NCBI GenBank assembly: GCA_003996215.1 | Contig: QJPP01001441.1 | Coordinates: 496,001 to 560,000, forward strand | Origin: Jaltomata sinuosa | Lineage: Eukaryota; Streptophyta; Magnoliopsida; Solanales; Solanaceae | Reading direction: 5' to 3' | Length of the DNA stretch: 64,000 nt | In this document: piece by piece, positions 23,140 through 34,562 of the stretch | How the letters are laid out: each line of letters opens with the position of its first letter | Position numbering within the stretch: position 1 is the first letter of the stretch | Notes under the pieces: generated by a model | Told to the model about the DNA's origin: nothing | Databases searched by the model: none | Seen by the model: the letters and a program-made list of their open reading frames with translations, nothing else | Position numbers and translations under genes: made by a program

Positions 23140-23360
23140 CTTCATTGCATTCGCGATGAGGGACTCGTGATCGAGAAGGAATAAGGAAAATGACCATTGG
23201 TTCGTGAGCTAGCCATCACGTTCACAATGAAGGAGTTGGTGGACATGGGTCAAGTCCTTTCTTTGCATTCACGTGAGGACCATCGCATTCGCGATGGATC
23301 CCCTGATGCTTCTTCGCATTCGCGAGGGGTCATTCACGTTCGCAATGAAGGGCCCCTGAC
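23140..23360. repeat. cgcattcgcgatg word cluster in the E4 3' LTR
   Basis: Words such as tcgcattcgcgatg and ttcacgttcgcaatgaagg recur at about 23145, 23215, 23280 and 23310-23345. They contain self-complementary TTCGCGAA-like cores. The E5 LTRs, reversed, carry the related words cacgatcgcgatgacc. Confidence 0.75.
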
Positions 23361-25858
23361 AATATATAATATTTCCTTCTTCGTTTTTAACTCATTTTTC
23401 TCTAAAATTCCACTATTTTTGAGAGCTCAAGCTCAAGTAAATTGTAAGGGATTAACAGGTAAAGCTGAGGATCGAGTGCTTCGGGTCTGTGATCTTTTTT
23501 CTATCGATAATATGTAAGTTTCTAGCTCCAATATTGATTAATTCCCTTCTTTATTCTTGGATTGTTATTGGTCTTTTTGGGTTGTTTTGAGCTTGAATTT
23601 TGCTGGTGGATCATGCTCAAGCTTTGAGCATGTGACCTTGTCCCACGAGGGACATTATTGTGAATTTTGTTTTTTATTTCAATAAATAGGCCCGCGGGTG
23701 TTTTTTGGACCCATTTTCTGGCCTGAATTTTGAAGTAGTGATATGGGTATCATTCTTAACATTTTAAAAAGTAGATTACTATCTCGATAGGGTGGCAGCG
23801 GTTGGAGGCTTCTCAGAGGAGAAAATCTTTTGGTTAGTGGGTTCGTTAGTACGTGTTCAGCTTCCAGGTAGGTTACGACTTACTTACTGTTAGTCTTTGC
23901 TAGTTTAAGGTATTCATATAATAAATTGCTATGGTTGGGGAAATACTGTGGTTGGTTATGCTCTAATTAGGTATTTTGATCCTTATACTTCATTTAGATG
24001 ACTTAGAGTAGAACATCATTTGGAAATCCTTAGTTTAGGTTGTAATTTCTCTTTTGATGTCTTGGCATAATATGTGTATCATCCTTGGAATCAAAGTAGA
24101 ATTCTTTAGCTTAGTTTAGGCTTCTAGTGACTTAGGGTAATTCAATTAGAAAACCTTAGCATAAGATTAGAGAAGGACTTTGCAGTAGAGTAAACGTTTA
24201 TCGACCATCTTATAGTTAAATTTTTAGCGCTTCTTTCTCGTATTTATCTTCCCATTTTTGCTTATTGTTAATCGTGGGGCCAAGGTTCTGGGTGCTAGAT
24301 CATCTAGATTCCAAGTCAGTACGCTTCATCCTTAGCTTAATTCGATTATCTTCTTACCTTAGTTTTAGGTCGTTTGTTATCTATTTAAGACTAGATTATG
24401 GGTTTAGTCATAGATTTAATATCCTCGGTAGAGGTTAGAGTGGTAGTTTGCGGTATAGTAGTTTTCCCCTTAGCTATTGTTATTATCACATTATTTCTGT
24501 ATTTCTTACATTATTAGATTGTGGGACCAAGGCCTTGGACTTAGAATGATGGACTCTATGTTAGTACAATATTTATGTGGAGGGTAGTTGCCCTGTTTTG
24601 TGTATGTACTTGTATTTACATGATTTATGGGATGACACTTATGCATTCCTATTTTCACATACATAGTTCATGGCATGAGTTGGAAGAGAAATATTGGGTT
24701 TTCGTCTTTAAAAAGAGGTTTTTCAACCTTTCTATGTATTTCAGATTTCTAAAGGATTTGTTCTACTTTACTATTGGTTTTGACTTTCAATACACTTGCA
24801 TGCTCGAAAAGACCTATGTTTTGGGTACTTTTATTGGCTATTTAAACTTGCATGCCTGAGGCGACACCTTTTTTGGGTGGTTTTACTGGTATTCACAATT
24901 GCATTCCTGAGGAGCACATATTCAAGTTTTACTTTTGCATATGCAGTTGAGCTTACGGGCGACCTGCAAGATGATTCAAGGGGCTAATGGGGCAGACTGC
25001 GAATCTATTTTGAGGTTTTTACTTTCAGCATTAGCCACATCTAGCATCGCATTAATCTCATATCCCATCAAGCTTGGTTGCTTATTAGAATTGCATGTTG
25101 TTTGTACCTTACGAGCTTATGAGGTTCCGGGTAGGTTTATTTGTTATTGTTTGTACTTTTTGAGCTTAAGGGGGTCCGATTAAGTTGTAGCTAGTTATTA
25201 CATTCTGCCTCCCAAGTTAGTTAGTTAGACTGCTACGTGCCTTTTTTGAATTATTTACCTATACTTTCCTTAATTATCTACGATATGACCTGTTAACCCA
25301 TTTCTGATCCTTCTTTTCTTGCCCTTATGTATTTATTCACATTCTATTATACTTGTATCTTCTTTGAGCTCAGTCGGCCTACGATCCCTACAGGGTACTA
25401 TGTATTTTGGTACTCATGCTACACTTTTACATATTTTTCCTGATGCAGATCATAGTAAGAGTTATTACTGCTGACGCCGTCCTCATGCCGAGTTGCTGAT
25501 CAAAGATACAGAGTGAGCTCTTGGCGACCTGAGTTGATCCTTCTCCTTATGTTTTGGACTATGCTTATCTTGTACTTCATAGATTATTCTGTATATATTG
25601 TACTTATCTAGAACTTTGTCTTCTGTAGTAGCTCTTGTACTGACTGATACCAGGTCTTTGTGGAGTCTTTGTATATTTTGTTCTCTTTCCTCTCTATTTA
25701 TATATGCTTTTCTTTCGCTTGTTCCTGTTATTCAAATATTGATTTCCTACTTTTATCTCATTCTCTTATTAGCCCGCTACTTGTTGTTTGGGGCTAAGGG
25801 TTTGGCTTACCTACTGGTGGGTTATGGTAGGTGTCATCATGACCTGAGTTTTTGGTTC

Positions 25859-26876
25859 TTGGCAGGAAGTGATAGAGGCGATTATTTGATTAGCCATTAT
25901 TTTTTATCCTCTCTTGTACCTATCCTTGAATGATTTACAAAGTAAGCCATTTTGAGCCTTTATTTGAATTTCATTGATAGCCACATATGTATCCTAATCC
26001 CTTTGTTCTTAGATAATATTTGATCCAAAGAACTCCTGTAGGGAACTTGATCTAGTGTTAAGTGCTTGAAGGAAGTGAGAGAAAAGAAGAAGGAAGGTGG
26101 TGTTTTGTGAAACTAAGAAAAGAAGTTAATGTGTGAGGAAAAAGTTAAAGTGTAGTATGGGAAATAAGAAAAGAAAATAAAAAGTGTATTACAAAAAGAA
26201 AAATTTGTGATAGGTATTAAAAAAGCACAATGAAAAAGGGAAGAAGAAGAAAGGGTAGAACAAAAAAAGTAAGAAAGAAGTAGCTAAGAGAAGTTGAAAG
26301 ATCTAAAGTATGAAAAAAAGTGATGTATTAAACGTGCCTGGGGAAGATTAGTCACTATTGTATCCAAAATATTCCTACCCTTCCTTTAGCCTACATACAC
26401 CCAAATAAAGACCTACCTGATCCTAGACATAAACTTTCTTGAATTAGTAAAGCAAGTACACTAAAGAAAAGCTTATGGTTAACCTTTTCTTGCATGTGAA
26501 TTTTCTTTGTGAGCGTGAGAGCTTGATGCATCATATGTCCATGTTTTAATACTATCTTAAGAATGAAAGGGCATTTCATTGATGTGAGGGCACATGTTTA
26601 GTAGAATATGCATAAATGTTTGATCTTCTAGGTTGTGATTTCCTCTATAGTTTTTGTGCATGGTTACTTAAGTCTGTTCTTGAGATTAGGATGTCTTGGG
26701 TAGGTTGTTATGAGTTTAAACTTAAAGAAAAAACATAAGGTGAAGAGATTCTTGATGTTTATAGTAGGTGTGTTCTTAAATTGTGTGAACTAGGTTTGAT
26801 TTGAAAAGATTGAAAGAATTGTAGTTATAGGTTAAAGCTTAGTCAAGGAACAACAAGGTTTTAAGTGTGGGGGTAT
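25859..26876 (+). other. E2 3' non-coding region and purine tract
   Basis: No coding content is visible. A purine-rich stretch runs from 26070 to 26330 (gagagaaaagaagaagg and similar). tatccaaaatattcctaccc and cctacatacacccaaataaa near 26360-26405 resemble the 3' regions of Tat/Athila elements as I know them. It ends in aagtgtggggg, the plus-strand primer tract, 3 bp before the LTR. Confidence 0.6.
26863..26873 (+). promoter_or_regulatory. Polypurine tract of E2
   Basis: aagtgtggggg stands directly upstream of the LTR start TGATATGAGG at 26877. In LTR elements this tract primes plus-strand DNA synthesis. Confidence 0.75.
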
Positions 26877-28321
26877 TGATATGAGGCTAAAAGTAGTGTT
26901 TTTATGATATTGACTGCCTCACATTATACTTATTTTATGACACTTTTGAGCTTACTTTATATGAATTATGCGTAAGTAGATTGTTTTGATGTGTAGATTT
27001 AAAAATAAGGGATATGGCATGGATTTGGAGCATTATGGAGTGATTACGGATCTTTGATATCTGAGTAGGAGCTGAGGAAGATGATCTGGAGCATGTCCAA
27101 GGTTTGAAAGTCATGACGGGAGCTTAATGGAGGCAAAAGGGTGAAAAAGACAAAAAATGCTCTATGGAGAGTCCCTGGGTGTTGCCCAGGAGCACCCGTA
27201 GTGCAATGCACTAGACACAAAGGGGGCTGCAAAAATCCATTATGGCGCCACCCCATGCACCGCCCTAAACGAGGCCATAGGCCAAATTTAGCCTATTTTT
27301 GCCAGGTTTGGCACAAACGTCCCTAGTCCAACCCCAAACCCTCCTAAACTCTAAAAATACTGGTTTCTCCACTTTTTTAGTATCAAAAACATCTTCAACA
27401 TATTGAATTGAGAGAAAAGAATAGAAGAAGATAGAGGGGTAATTTTAGGGGAGAAACACACCGAGACAGAGACCCAAGGGTTTCTACCTAGGTTTTTCTT
27501 TTCCTTTTACCTTTTATGATTGAACCTTTGCTTATTCATGGATTATTGCTATTTTAATTAGTTTATGAGTATCTAAATTCATAGTATCTGGGGTTTTGGA
27601 TGAATATGAATGTTATTGTTTGAATGTTAAAGTTAGTTTGATTAGATTTCCACTATTTGAGTTCCTTTTCTTTTCTTGATCTTCATTATTTAATTCTCTC
27701 GCCAATTATTGAGTACTATCTATGATTTTTGAGTTGATATAGGAATGGAGAACTTACATACGTAATGAGGAAAGGTAGAGCTTGGTCCTGGATCCCTTTT
27801 TTTTGGGGGGGGAGGGAACAATTCACTAATATGGATAGAAATATACTCGTTAGCCTTGCTTAGTTGATACAGAAGACATATCACATGCACTTTACTATCG
27901 ACTGACGATCATAGGATTATAGGAATTAGAAATAGTCGAGTAGGCATAAAAATAGTTTGGAAAGATTCTCAACATCGCGAATATCAACCTGCAATTAGTA
28001 ACTCAGAAAATCAGTCAAACTAGTTAACTGATAACTCAACTAGATTATCCTAAGTACACAACCCTGGATAATTAATCATTTTTGAAATAAAAAAATAACC
28101 TAAATTCATCTTAAGTATTAGAATTATAGTATTTAGTATTTAATTAGCTAAATTAAACAACCTTCTCTTGTTTACATCATTGAATAATTAGAGTAGGAGC
28201 TTATTATAGTTACCAATTTATTAATTCCCTATGGGATTGATAATCTGGACTTACAAGTCCTATATTACTTGTTATACCATGTACACTTGTGTGTGTATAA
28301 GACTAATTTAGAGATTCAACC
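26877..28321 (+). repeat. 3' LTR of E2
   Basis: 1445 bp, starting TGATATGAGGC. It has a short inverted word cctgggtgttgcccagg near 27175 and the palindrome gtgcaatgcac near 27200, set in a GC-rich patch, with a T-run followed by a G-run near 27808. The end agtcctatattacttgttat and gtacacttgtgtg resembles Tat-type LTR ends. E1 RT resumes right after the CTGCT duplication at 28322. Confidence 0.7.
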
Positions 28322-28326
28322 CTGCT

Positions 28327-29130
28327 CTAGTCTTGTTTGACTAGAAGAAGGATGGTAGTCAACATATGTGCATAGACTATCGACAGTTGAATATGGTTAT
28401 TATTCATAACAAGTATCCTCTTCCTCGTATTGATGATCTATTTGACTAGTTGCAGGGTGTGTCAGTCTTTTATAAGATTGATCTGAGGTTTGGGTATCAA
28501 TAGCTAAAAATTTGGCCCACTAATATTCCTAAGACTGCATTCTAGACCAGGAACGACCACTATAAATTTCTAGTGATGTCGTTTGGGTTGACTAATGCTC
28601 CACCCAATTTTATATGTCTGATGAATGGTATATTTAAGCCCTACTTGGACTCCTTTGTGATTGTCTTCATTGATGACATCTTAGTTTTTCTATGAGTGAA
28701 GAGGAGCATGAAAACTATCTAAAGATTATGCTGGGTTTGTTGAAGGAGAAGGAAGTCTATGAAAAATTCTCTAAGTGTGAATTCTGATGGATTCTGTATC
28801 CTTTTTGGGACATGTAGTGTTGACTGAGGGGGTAATGGTAGACCTGCAAGAGACTGAGGCAGTTAAGAATTGGGCTCGGCCCACTTTGGTAATCGAGGTT
28901 CTAGTTTTGTGGGATTGGCCAGTTATTACCGTAGATTCATAAAGGGGTTTGCATCTATTGCTACTCATTTTACTTGGCTGACTCAAAAGGAGATAACTTT
29001 CCTTTGGTCAGAAGAATTTGAGGAGAGCTTTCAAAAGCTCAACACTTTATTGACTACTGCTCCTATTCTTGCCTTGCCACTGGAGGGTAAGGATTTTATT
29101 ATTTATTGTGATGCCTCGTGATCTAGTTTA
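28327..29130 (+). pseudogene. E1 RT, main part
   Basis: After E2 the frame continues: KKDGSQHMCIDYRQLN, then NKYPLPRIDDLFD, then a TAG where the family has Gln, then SVFYKIDLRFGYQ. MSFGLTNAP is the family box. The catalytic FIDD is at 28666-28677, followed by DILVF. After a damaged stretch (28690-28870) LASYYRRFIKGFASIATHFT, then FLWSEEFEESFQKL and LALPLEGKDFIIYCDAS (28870-29121) form the connection region and start of RNase H. TAGs at about 28372, 28447 and 28500 stand at usual Lys or Gln codons. RT would copy the element RNA to DNA. Confidence 0.9.
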
Positions 29131-29470
29131 GGTGTGGTGTTGATGCATAAAAAGCATGTTAATGCTTATGCTTTGAGACAATTGAAAGTGCATGATAAGA
29201 ATTATCTGACTCGTGACATAGAGTTGGCTGTTGTGGTTTTTGATCTCAAAATATGGAGGCGTTATTTGTATGGGCTTCAATATAAAGTGTTCAGACCACT
29301 AAAGTTTGCAACATGTGTTCACGCAGAAAGATTTTACTTGAGATAGTGAAGGTGGATGGAGTTGCTCAAGGACTATGAAATTATTATCCTATACAATCCA
29401 GGTAAGGCTAAAGTTGAAGCCACTGCATTGAGTTAAAAAATTAAAAGTATGGGTAGCTTATCTTATTTAA
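29100..29470 (+). pseudogene. E1 RNase H, broken
   Basis: It starts with YCDAS (first catalytic Asp) and a TGA right behind it, then LGVVLMHKKHVNAYALRQLK, then HDKNYLTRDIELAVVVFDLK and WRRYLYG. These are the family's RNase H motifs. TAG at about 29344 replaces Gln in the LRQRRW-type motif. WMELLKDYEIIILYNPGKAK near 29350-29410 is the usual end region. RNase H would remove the RNA strand during reverse transcription. Confidence 0.85.
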
Positions 29471-30210
29471 AGACTACCAGACATTCGTTGGATAGAGAAA
29501 TTCAGATTCTAGCTAACAGTTTCATAAGACTTTAAGTGTCTAAGAGGGGTGGATTATTAGCAAGTGTTGAGGCAAGGTCCTCATCTCTTGAACAGATTAA
29601 GGCCATTGAGGATGCTAAGTTGAGTAAAATTTGTGATAAAGTGTTGTAGGGTGAGGCCAAGGAGGCCATGATTGATTATGAGTGTGTTCTCCAAATTGAG
29701 GGGAAAGTTTGTGTGCATATATGTTAATGATTTTATTGATACTATTCAAGCAGAGGCTCACTGTTCTAAGTTTTTTATACATCCTAGTGTGACCAAGATG
29801 TATTGTGATTGGAAGCAACATTGTTGGTCTGGTCAAATGAAAAGATATATAGTCAATTTTGTGGCTAAGTGTCAGAACTGTCAACAAGTGAAGTATGAGC
29901 ACCAGAACCTTGGTGGTACTCTACAGAGAATGCCCATTCCTAAATGAAAGTGGGAAAGGATAGCCATGGATTTTGTGGTTGGCCTTCCCAAGACTTTGGG
30001 GAAGTACAATTCGATATGGGTTATTCTGGATAGGCTAAAGAAGTCTGCACACTTCATTCAAGTTCAGGTGACTTACAATGCATTCTAGTTAGCCAAGATA
30101 TATCTTAAGGAAGTGGTTCGCTTACATGAGGTGCCTATATTATTTTGAATAGGGGTACGCAGTTTACTTCTAACTTTTGGCAGAAGTTACATAAATAGAT
30201 GTGTACAAGG

Positions 30211-30215
30211 TTGGA
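30211..30215 (+). repeat. Target duplication TTGGA, left
   Basis: TTGGA at 30211-30215 and again at 30961-30965. Removing one copy plus the insert restores the RLDLGT-type reading of the integrase core. Confidence 0.9.
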
Positions 30216-30960
30216 TGATCTTAGGCATATTTATACACCTATCTGTCATTGTCTACGCGCATTTAGCTTAGTTTTATGGATAACTTGATGTACTATTGAG
30301 GTATATAGTGTGTAAAGGGTGTACTTTGCGGCTAACATACTTGCTTATAGTGTTTAGGGTGTAATTAACGCAAGTAATAAGGCAAAATGATCAAATAGAG
30401 TTTAAACAAGGAAATTAGTGTTGCTAGCTTGAGCTATGCCTATTCTAGCGTGCTTTGATGATATTTATTTGTGTCATGTGAACTAATATGTGTTGTGAGC
30501 TATTGTACGAGAATTTTGGAGGAGTTATGGAAGATAATTGAAGCCTACAAATATGCTACAAATCATTGGACGTTAAGAACCACCCATGTGCCACGGAGGC
30601 TAGCCTCTGCTATGGGCAGCATGACTTGGAGTTGGTCAGCCTTGAAGCTGCCAATTCTAGAGGCTTGGTTCATTAGGGCCGTGTCATGCTAGATGGTTAG
30701 GGCTATGAGCAGCGTGACACGCTGCCTAGTCTCCATGATGAGTGGCGGGTCACGCTGGCTATTCCCGGTAAGTGAAAATTATCCCACACTATAAATAGGA
30801 CACCTAGTTTTAATTGTAAACTTCTTTGGACGTCTTTGGATTGCAAAAACATAAGGAGGAGGCTACTTTAGGGTTCTTATTCTCTTCTTTTTCATTAATT
30901 AATTCTCGTATGAACTACAATACATTTGTAATCAAGAATTTGATTATGTGTGGCTAAACA
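30216..30960 (+). mobile_element. 745-bp solo LTR inside E1 integrase
   Basis: It begins TGATCTTAGG, ends GGCTAAACA, and has perfect TTGGA duplications. It contains a GC-rich patch with repeated words near 30590-30770 (acgctgcctag, gggtcacgctgg) and tataaatagga at about 30791, which looks like a TATA box. The short length suggests a different LTR family from the chromoviruses here; orientation is taken from the TATA-like word. Confidence 0.85.
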
Positions 30961-30965
30961 TTGGA
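30961..30965 (+). repeat. Target duplication TTGGA, right
   Basis: Second copy of the duplication bounding the solo LTR. Confidence 0.9.
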
Positions 30966-31822
30966 CCTTGGTACAACTTTTCACTCTCATACTGATGAAC
31001 AGTCTGAGCGGATGATCTAGGTACTGGATGACATGCTTCAGGTGTATATGATAGATTTTGGAGGTCATTGGGATTAATATCTATTGTTAACAGAATCTGC
31101 ATGTAATAACAACTATCATTCGAGCATAGATATATAACTATTTAAAGCATTATATGGGAGGAGATGTACATCTCCATTGGTTGATTTGATGTGTTTGAGG
31201 TGAGATCGTGGGGTACTGACCTTATGAGAATCTATGGAAAGGGTAAAGTTCATCTAAGAGAAGCTCCTAGCGGCTTAAAGCTAGCTAAAAGAGTATGCAG
31301 ATAGAAAGGTAAGATATATGCATTTCATGGAAGGTGAAAAAGTTTTTCTCAAAGTTTCACCCATAAAGGGTGGTATGAGATTTTCTAAGCGTGGTAATCT
31401 AATTCCAAGATACATTGGAACATTTGAGATTCTTCAAAGTGTGGGGTCAGTGGCCTATAGATTGGCTTTGGCTCTGAGTTTGTTAGGAGTTTATCCCATA
31501 TTTTATGTATCGATGATTAAGAAGTACAATGGAGATGGGCACTATATTATTTGTTGGGATTTAAACCTATTAGATGAAAACCTCTCTTATGATGAGGAAA
31601 TTGTGGTGATTCTCTATAGAGATTTCCAAAAATTAAGGAATAAGGAGATTGCATCCGTGAAAGTCCAATGGAAGAATCATCCGGTTAAGGAGGCCACATG
31701 GGAGACTGAAGCAGACATGCGTAGCAAATACCCGCATTTGTTCACTGATTCAGGTAAGTCCTTGTTTTTACCCTTTTTCTTCTTATTGTCATTCGAGGAT
31801 GAATGATTGTTTAATTGGTATC

Positions 31823-34188
31823 TGATATAATGATTTGTTCCATTTTTATCATATGGTTGGGGTGTAAGTGCCCGGTTAGAGTTTTTCCCTAAGTTGAGAG
31901 TTGATAAAATCTCAAGCTTGGGTGAGTTTTGATAGAAATCTAGTATTATATGATTAAGTGGCAATTCTTGATTTATGATGTAATGTTTTATGTTGTGGTA
32001 TTCCATGGTTGATAGTCAAGTGGTGTTGGGTCCTGTAGGAAGTTTCAGGATGGAAATAGGTTCATAAAACTCTAGTTATAGTGGTTATCATGTCGAGATT
32101 GATTTGTGATGTCAAGAAACCAAGGTTGTGTTGTGAAATTAGGAGTTTTGAGCCAGTTTCCAATATCTTATTTTTGACGTTCCTGCATCGGTGTATTTCC
32201 CGCTATAGTGAGTCTATCATAGTAGACAAGTTCCACCATATTTGGCCTGACAAGTAGTCAGTGCTAGCCGTAGAGAGAAAAGTCCCACCATAATGGTCTC
32301 ACCATAGTGAGAAAAGGACCGCCATGCAGAGAAATAGGGCAGATTACCTGACTTAAGTCAGTTTTCAGAAATTATTTTCCAAAAACTTTAAGTCTTGTTC
32401 TACAGCTCCAAGAAGATGATTTTCCCAAGATTAGGTATTTTCCTTCGTTCGAGGTAGTTATTATGTAAACCTCTTTATTTAATAATCATTAATCCTTGTA
32501 GGATAATTATATTGTGGTTTAGTGGTGGAATTTTGAGTTTAGAGCCCTAAAAGTATAAAAGTAGGAAAAACCCTATGGGTAGGTATAATTTTGCCTAGAA
32601 TTAATCATATAATGTTATTTAATACTTCCTAGCATGGATATGATAGTTCTTAACATATTTTGAATGAATTGGAAACCTTTGGTTCCATAAAGGTATGACT
32701 TTTAGCATAAAAATGTTGAAAAGGAAAAAAATTGATTATAAACCTTTTGAAAGTTAATCATATGAGTAATGTGGGGCTAATTGGTGATTAATTTACTCTT
32801 GGAAAATGCTACAGATCTTTAATAAGGATAGAATTAGTGGCTTAAATTCCCAAAGCCTGAAATGAAAGAGTAAATGATTAATTACTCTTATACTTGTTTG
32901 ATTTTAGACTTTGAATGTTGAGGCATTAAAGAAAGGAAAGGTTTTGGAGACTGAACTTGCTTGAGTCAAGAATTCTTCACTCAAAGTAGGTTACAATTTA
33001 ATTAGAGTTGGGACTCATTTTAGTGCTTGTATGTATTTGAATTAAATAACTTGTGATTGGTCTTTGGAAGTGTTTGAGTTAATGATTGTGATCATATTAT
33101 ATGCTTGAATGAATAAGCTGTGTTTACATGATATTGATTAAAAGACTTAAAATATAGAGTATACGTAAGACTAGTGCACTGTGTATATCCTGGAAGATAG
33201 AAACTTGGAAACATATGTCAATATTGTTAGTTGGAGAGGGTACCACAAGCCAATACAGATATTGACATTGATTATTGTTATTATGAAAATGGTACCAAAA
33301 GCTAGTACGGGTATTGCCATTCATTTGGCTACTATTGATTGGGTACCATGAGCCAGTATGGTACATGGACCCTGGTGTGTCCACTGTTGGTCATGACTAG
33401 TTGGGCAAAAATAATTCCTTTTAGCATGTGTGTACACATTTTTAGTTACTTTTACATTGTTGATAGATATTGTGAGTTGGAACGGTGAATTGATATGAAC
33501 TAAAGGAACTAAGTATAATCATGAAGGTTAAGTTGACATAGATCCCCATGTAATGTGACTGTTGAGAGTATGAGAACTTGAAATGTAATAATGTTATTCT
33601 TGATTTACTTGATGTGTTACATACTTTTTGCTTTGACTTGAGGTGATTATTTATTGACTAAAATATTTGCTAAGTGTTGGAGTTCTATTTACTTGTTGTC
33701 TGATTTAACTACATACTTGTTTTAAATTGAGTCAACCTATGATATCTACCAGTACATAGTGGTTTGTACTGATATTGCTCTGTACTTTTTATTTGTTGAG
33801 AACAGACCATGTTCTAGAGGATCAGATGCGACTCACCTCTAGCTAGGACAACTATTACGATCTAAGGGTGAGCAGTAAATTTCAGGCTGTCGTGGATCCT
33901 CACTTGGTCATTATCCTTTTTCTGAATGATGGAACTCTTATATTTATTAGTTTTGGAAATCTTAGATATGTTTGGTTTGTTTAGAGTTCTTATACACGCT
34001 TTCATATCTTGGAAAATGTAATCGATAGTTGATTTTCTTGCACTTTTATTATATAACTCTTGATTGACATTGATATTTGCATTATTCTTCTAAAATTTTG
34101 CTAAGTGGATGGGTTATGGTTCGGGTTAAATGGTTCTCCCACCATATGGTTAGTGTGGGTGCCACTCAGGATCATTTGGGCTGTGATA
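31823..34188 (+). repeat. 3' LTR of E1
   Basis: 2366 bp; starts TGATATAATG and ends CTGTGATA. It aligns with the 5' LTR 6943-9079 throughout, but is about 230 bp longer. One place with extra sequence is about 33540-33800 (ataatgttattcttgattta, then gtcaacctatgatatctacc); the 5' copy jumps from gacatagatactaccctg to ttttattgagtg there. The many mismatches suggest an old insertion. Confidence 0.85.
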
Positions 34189-34434
34189 GTTTGAGACTAT
34201 CTCTCTACCTCGAGTGCTTATAGTGCCTTGTGTTGTGAGATGTTTGTGGGGTCATTTGCATACATTGTAGTCTAGAACTTGCCCGAAATTTTATTCAAAG
34301 CAAACTCCTAGATTACACTTTGTTTGGAAAATGAACCTAGGCTTTCTTAGGACCGTCACAGTGACTAAATTTCTACCTTTGAATTATTCTCTAGTCAACC
34401 AACCTCCTTAAATGCTTTGCAAGTTAAAATATAC

Positions 34435-34562
34435 GCTAAAAGCCTATGTTTGGAGGGGGGGGTGAAGTTATTTGAATGATTTATGTAGGCTAAATGCCTA
34501 AGTTTGGGGGTGTAATATATTGGAAGTCTTAATCTATGTTGAGAGTCTAAGTTCAGGGGGAA
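34435..34562 (+). repeat. Triplicated purine-tract-like phrase
   Basis: Phrases gcctatgtttggaggggg, gcctaagtttgggggtg and gtctaagttcaggggga end their G-runs at about 34462, 34510 and 34560, spacing about 50 bp. Each resembles a polypurine tract of Tat/Athila elements. Confidence 0.75.

Larger units (their letters stand above)
15844..25858 (+). mobile_element. E4: plus-strand chromovirus with truncated 5' LTR
   Basis: The stretch 15844-17954 repeats at 23773-25858, giving a pair of LTRs. Between them are a degenerate primer site, gag, protease and RT pieces. The 5' LTR lacks its first part: it starts in mid-LTR directly at the E3 border. The 3' LTR also lacks its first 270 bp or so, judged against the solo LTR at 52093, and is split by another solo LTR. 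Its LTRs and gag are the same type as E5. RT is reduced to scraps, and integrase and chromodomain are not seen, so an internal deletion joined RNase H-like sequence to the LTR near 20950. Confidence 0.78.
20955..25858 (+). repeat. 3' LTR of E4, split by a solo LTR
   Basis: The part from about 20955 to 20992 (attttgggctattgg) and the part from 22940 onward (ttttgggtgtgagacca) are continuous in the related LTRs at 52370 and, reversed, near 40735. The solo LTR 20993-22939 lies between them. The remainder to 25858 matches the 5' LTR. It holds a cgcattcgcgatg word cluster at 23140-23350 and ends near cctgagtttttgg without a clean CA terminus. Confidence 0.75.
11487..28321 (+). mobile_element. E2: Tat/Athila-like LTR element, gutted by nested copies
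   Basis: It interrupts E1 inside the RT fingers. The left end (11487-11590) and the segment from 26877 are the same sequence: TGATGTGGGGCTAAA and TGATATGAGGCTAAA, then gcctcacattata. These are the starts of its two LTRs. A purine tract (aagtgtggggg) sits directly before the right LTR. The interior has been replaced by E3 and E4; only about 1 kb of non-coding sequence remains before the right LTR. No RT or integrase of its own is visible, so the Tat/Athila placement rests on the purine tract and LTR style. Confidence 0.7.
29590..31805 (+). pseudogene. E1 integrase with C-terminal chromodomain, interrupted
   Basis: The zinc-finger part reads HPSVTKMYCDWKQHCWSG, then CQNCQQVKYEHQNLGG. The core has MDFVVGLPKTLGKYNSIWV (first catalytic Asp). 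The second Asp region is lost in a frameshift near 30150. A 745-bp solo LTR plus its 5-bp duplication interrupts the core at 30216-30965, after which HTDEQSER-like sequence resumes. The C-terminal ORF (31318-31806) reads PIKGGMRFSKRGNLIPRYIG (the GPY/F-type region) and ends in a chromodomain: VQWKNHPVKEATWETEADMR. Chromodomains of this kind steer integration toward heterochromatin marked by methylated histone H3. Stops prevent function. Confidence 0.88.
6943..34188 (+). mobile_element. E1: chromovirus-type Ty3/gypsy element with nested insertions
   Basis: This is a complete-ended LTR retrotransposon in plus orientation: 5' LTR 6943-9079, primer site 9084, gag from 9297, protease near 10825, RT beginning at 11401 and resuming at 28327, RNase H to about 29460, integrase with C-terminal chromodomain to about 31790, and 3' LTR 31823-34188. 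The domain order gag-PR-RT-RH-IN-chromodomain is that of plant chromoviruses. After removal of the E2 block (11487-28321) and the solo LTR (30216-30960) the body is about 9.7 kb. All ORFs carry stops. No matching 5-bp duplication was found at the outer ends (ttatc before, gtttg after), so outer recombination or end mutation is possible. Confidence 0.85.

Noticed and set aside
23197..23517. 106-residue frame with His/Arg-rich part
   Set aside because: It covers the cgcattcgcgatg word cluster of an LTR; composition explains it.
25598..25933. 111-residue membrane-like frame
   Set aside because: It crosses the end of the E4 3' LTR into E2 sequence; the sister LTR at 17670-17954 does not keep it.
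34189..34201. Possible right-hand duplication of E1 (ctatc against ttatc)
   Set aside because: One mismatch and 8 bp away from the LTR end; not convincing.
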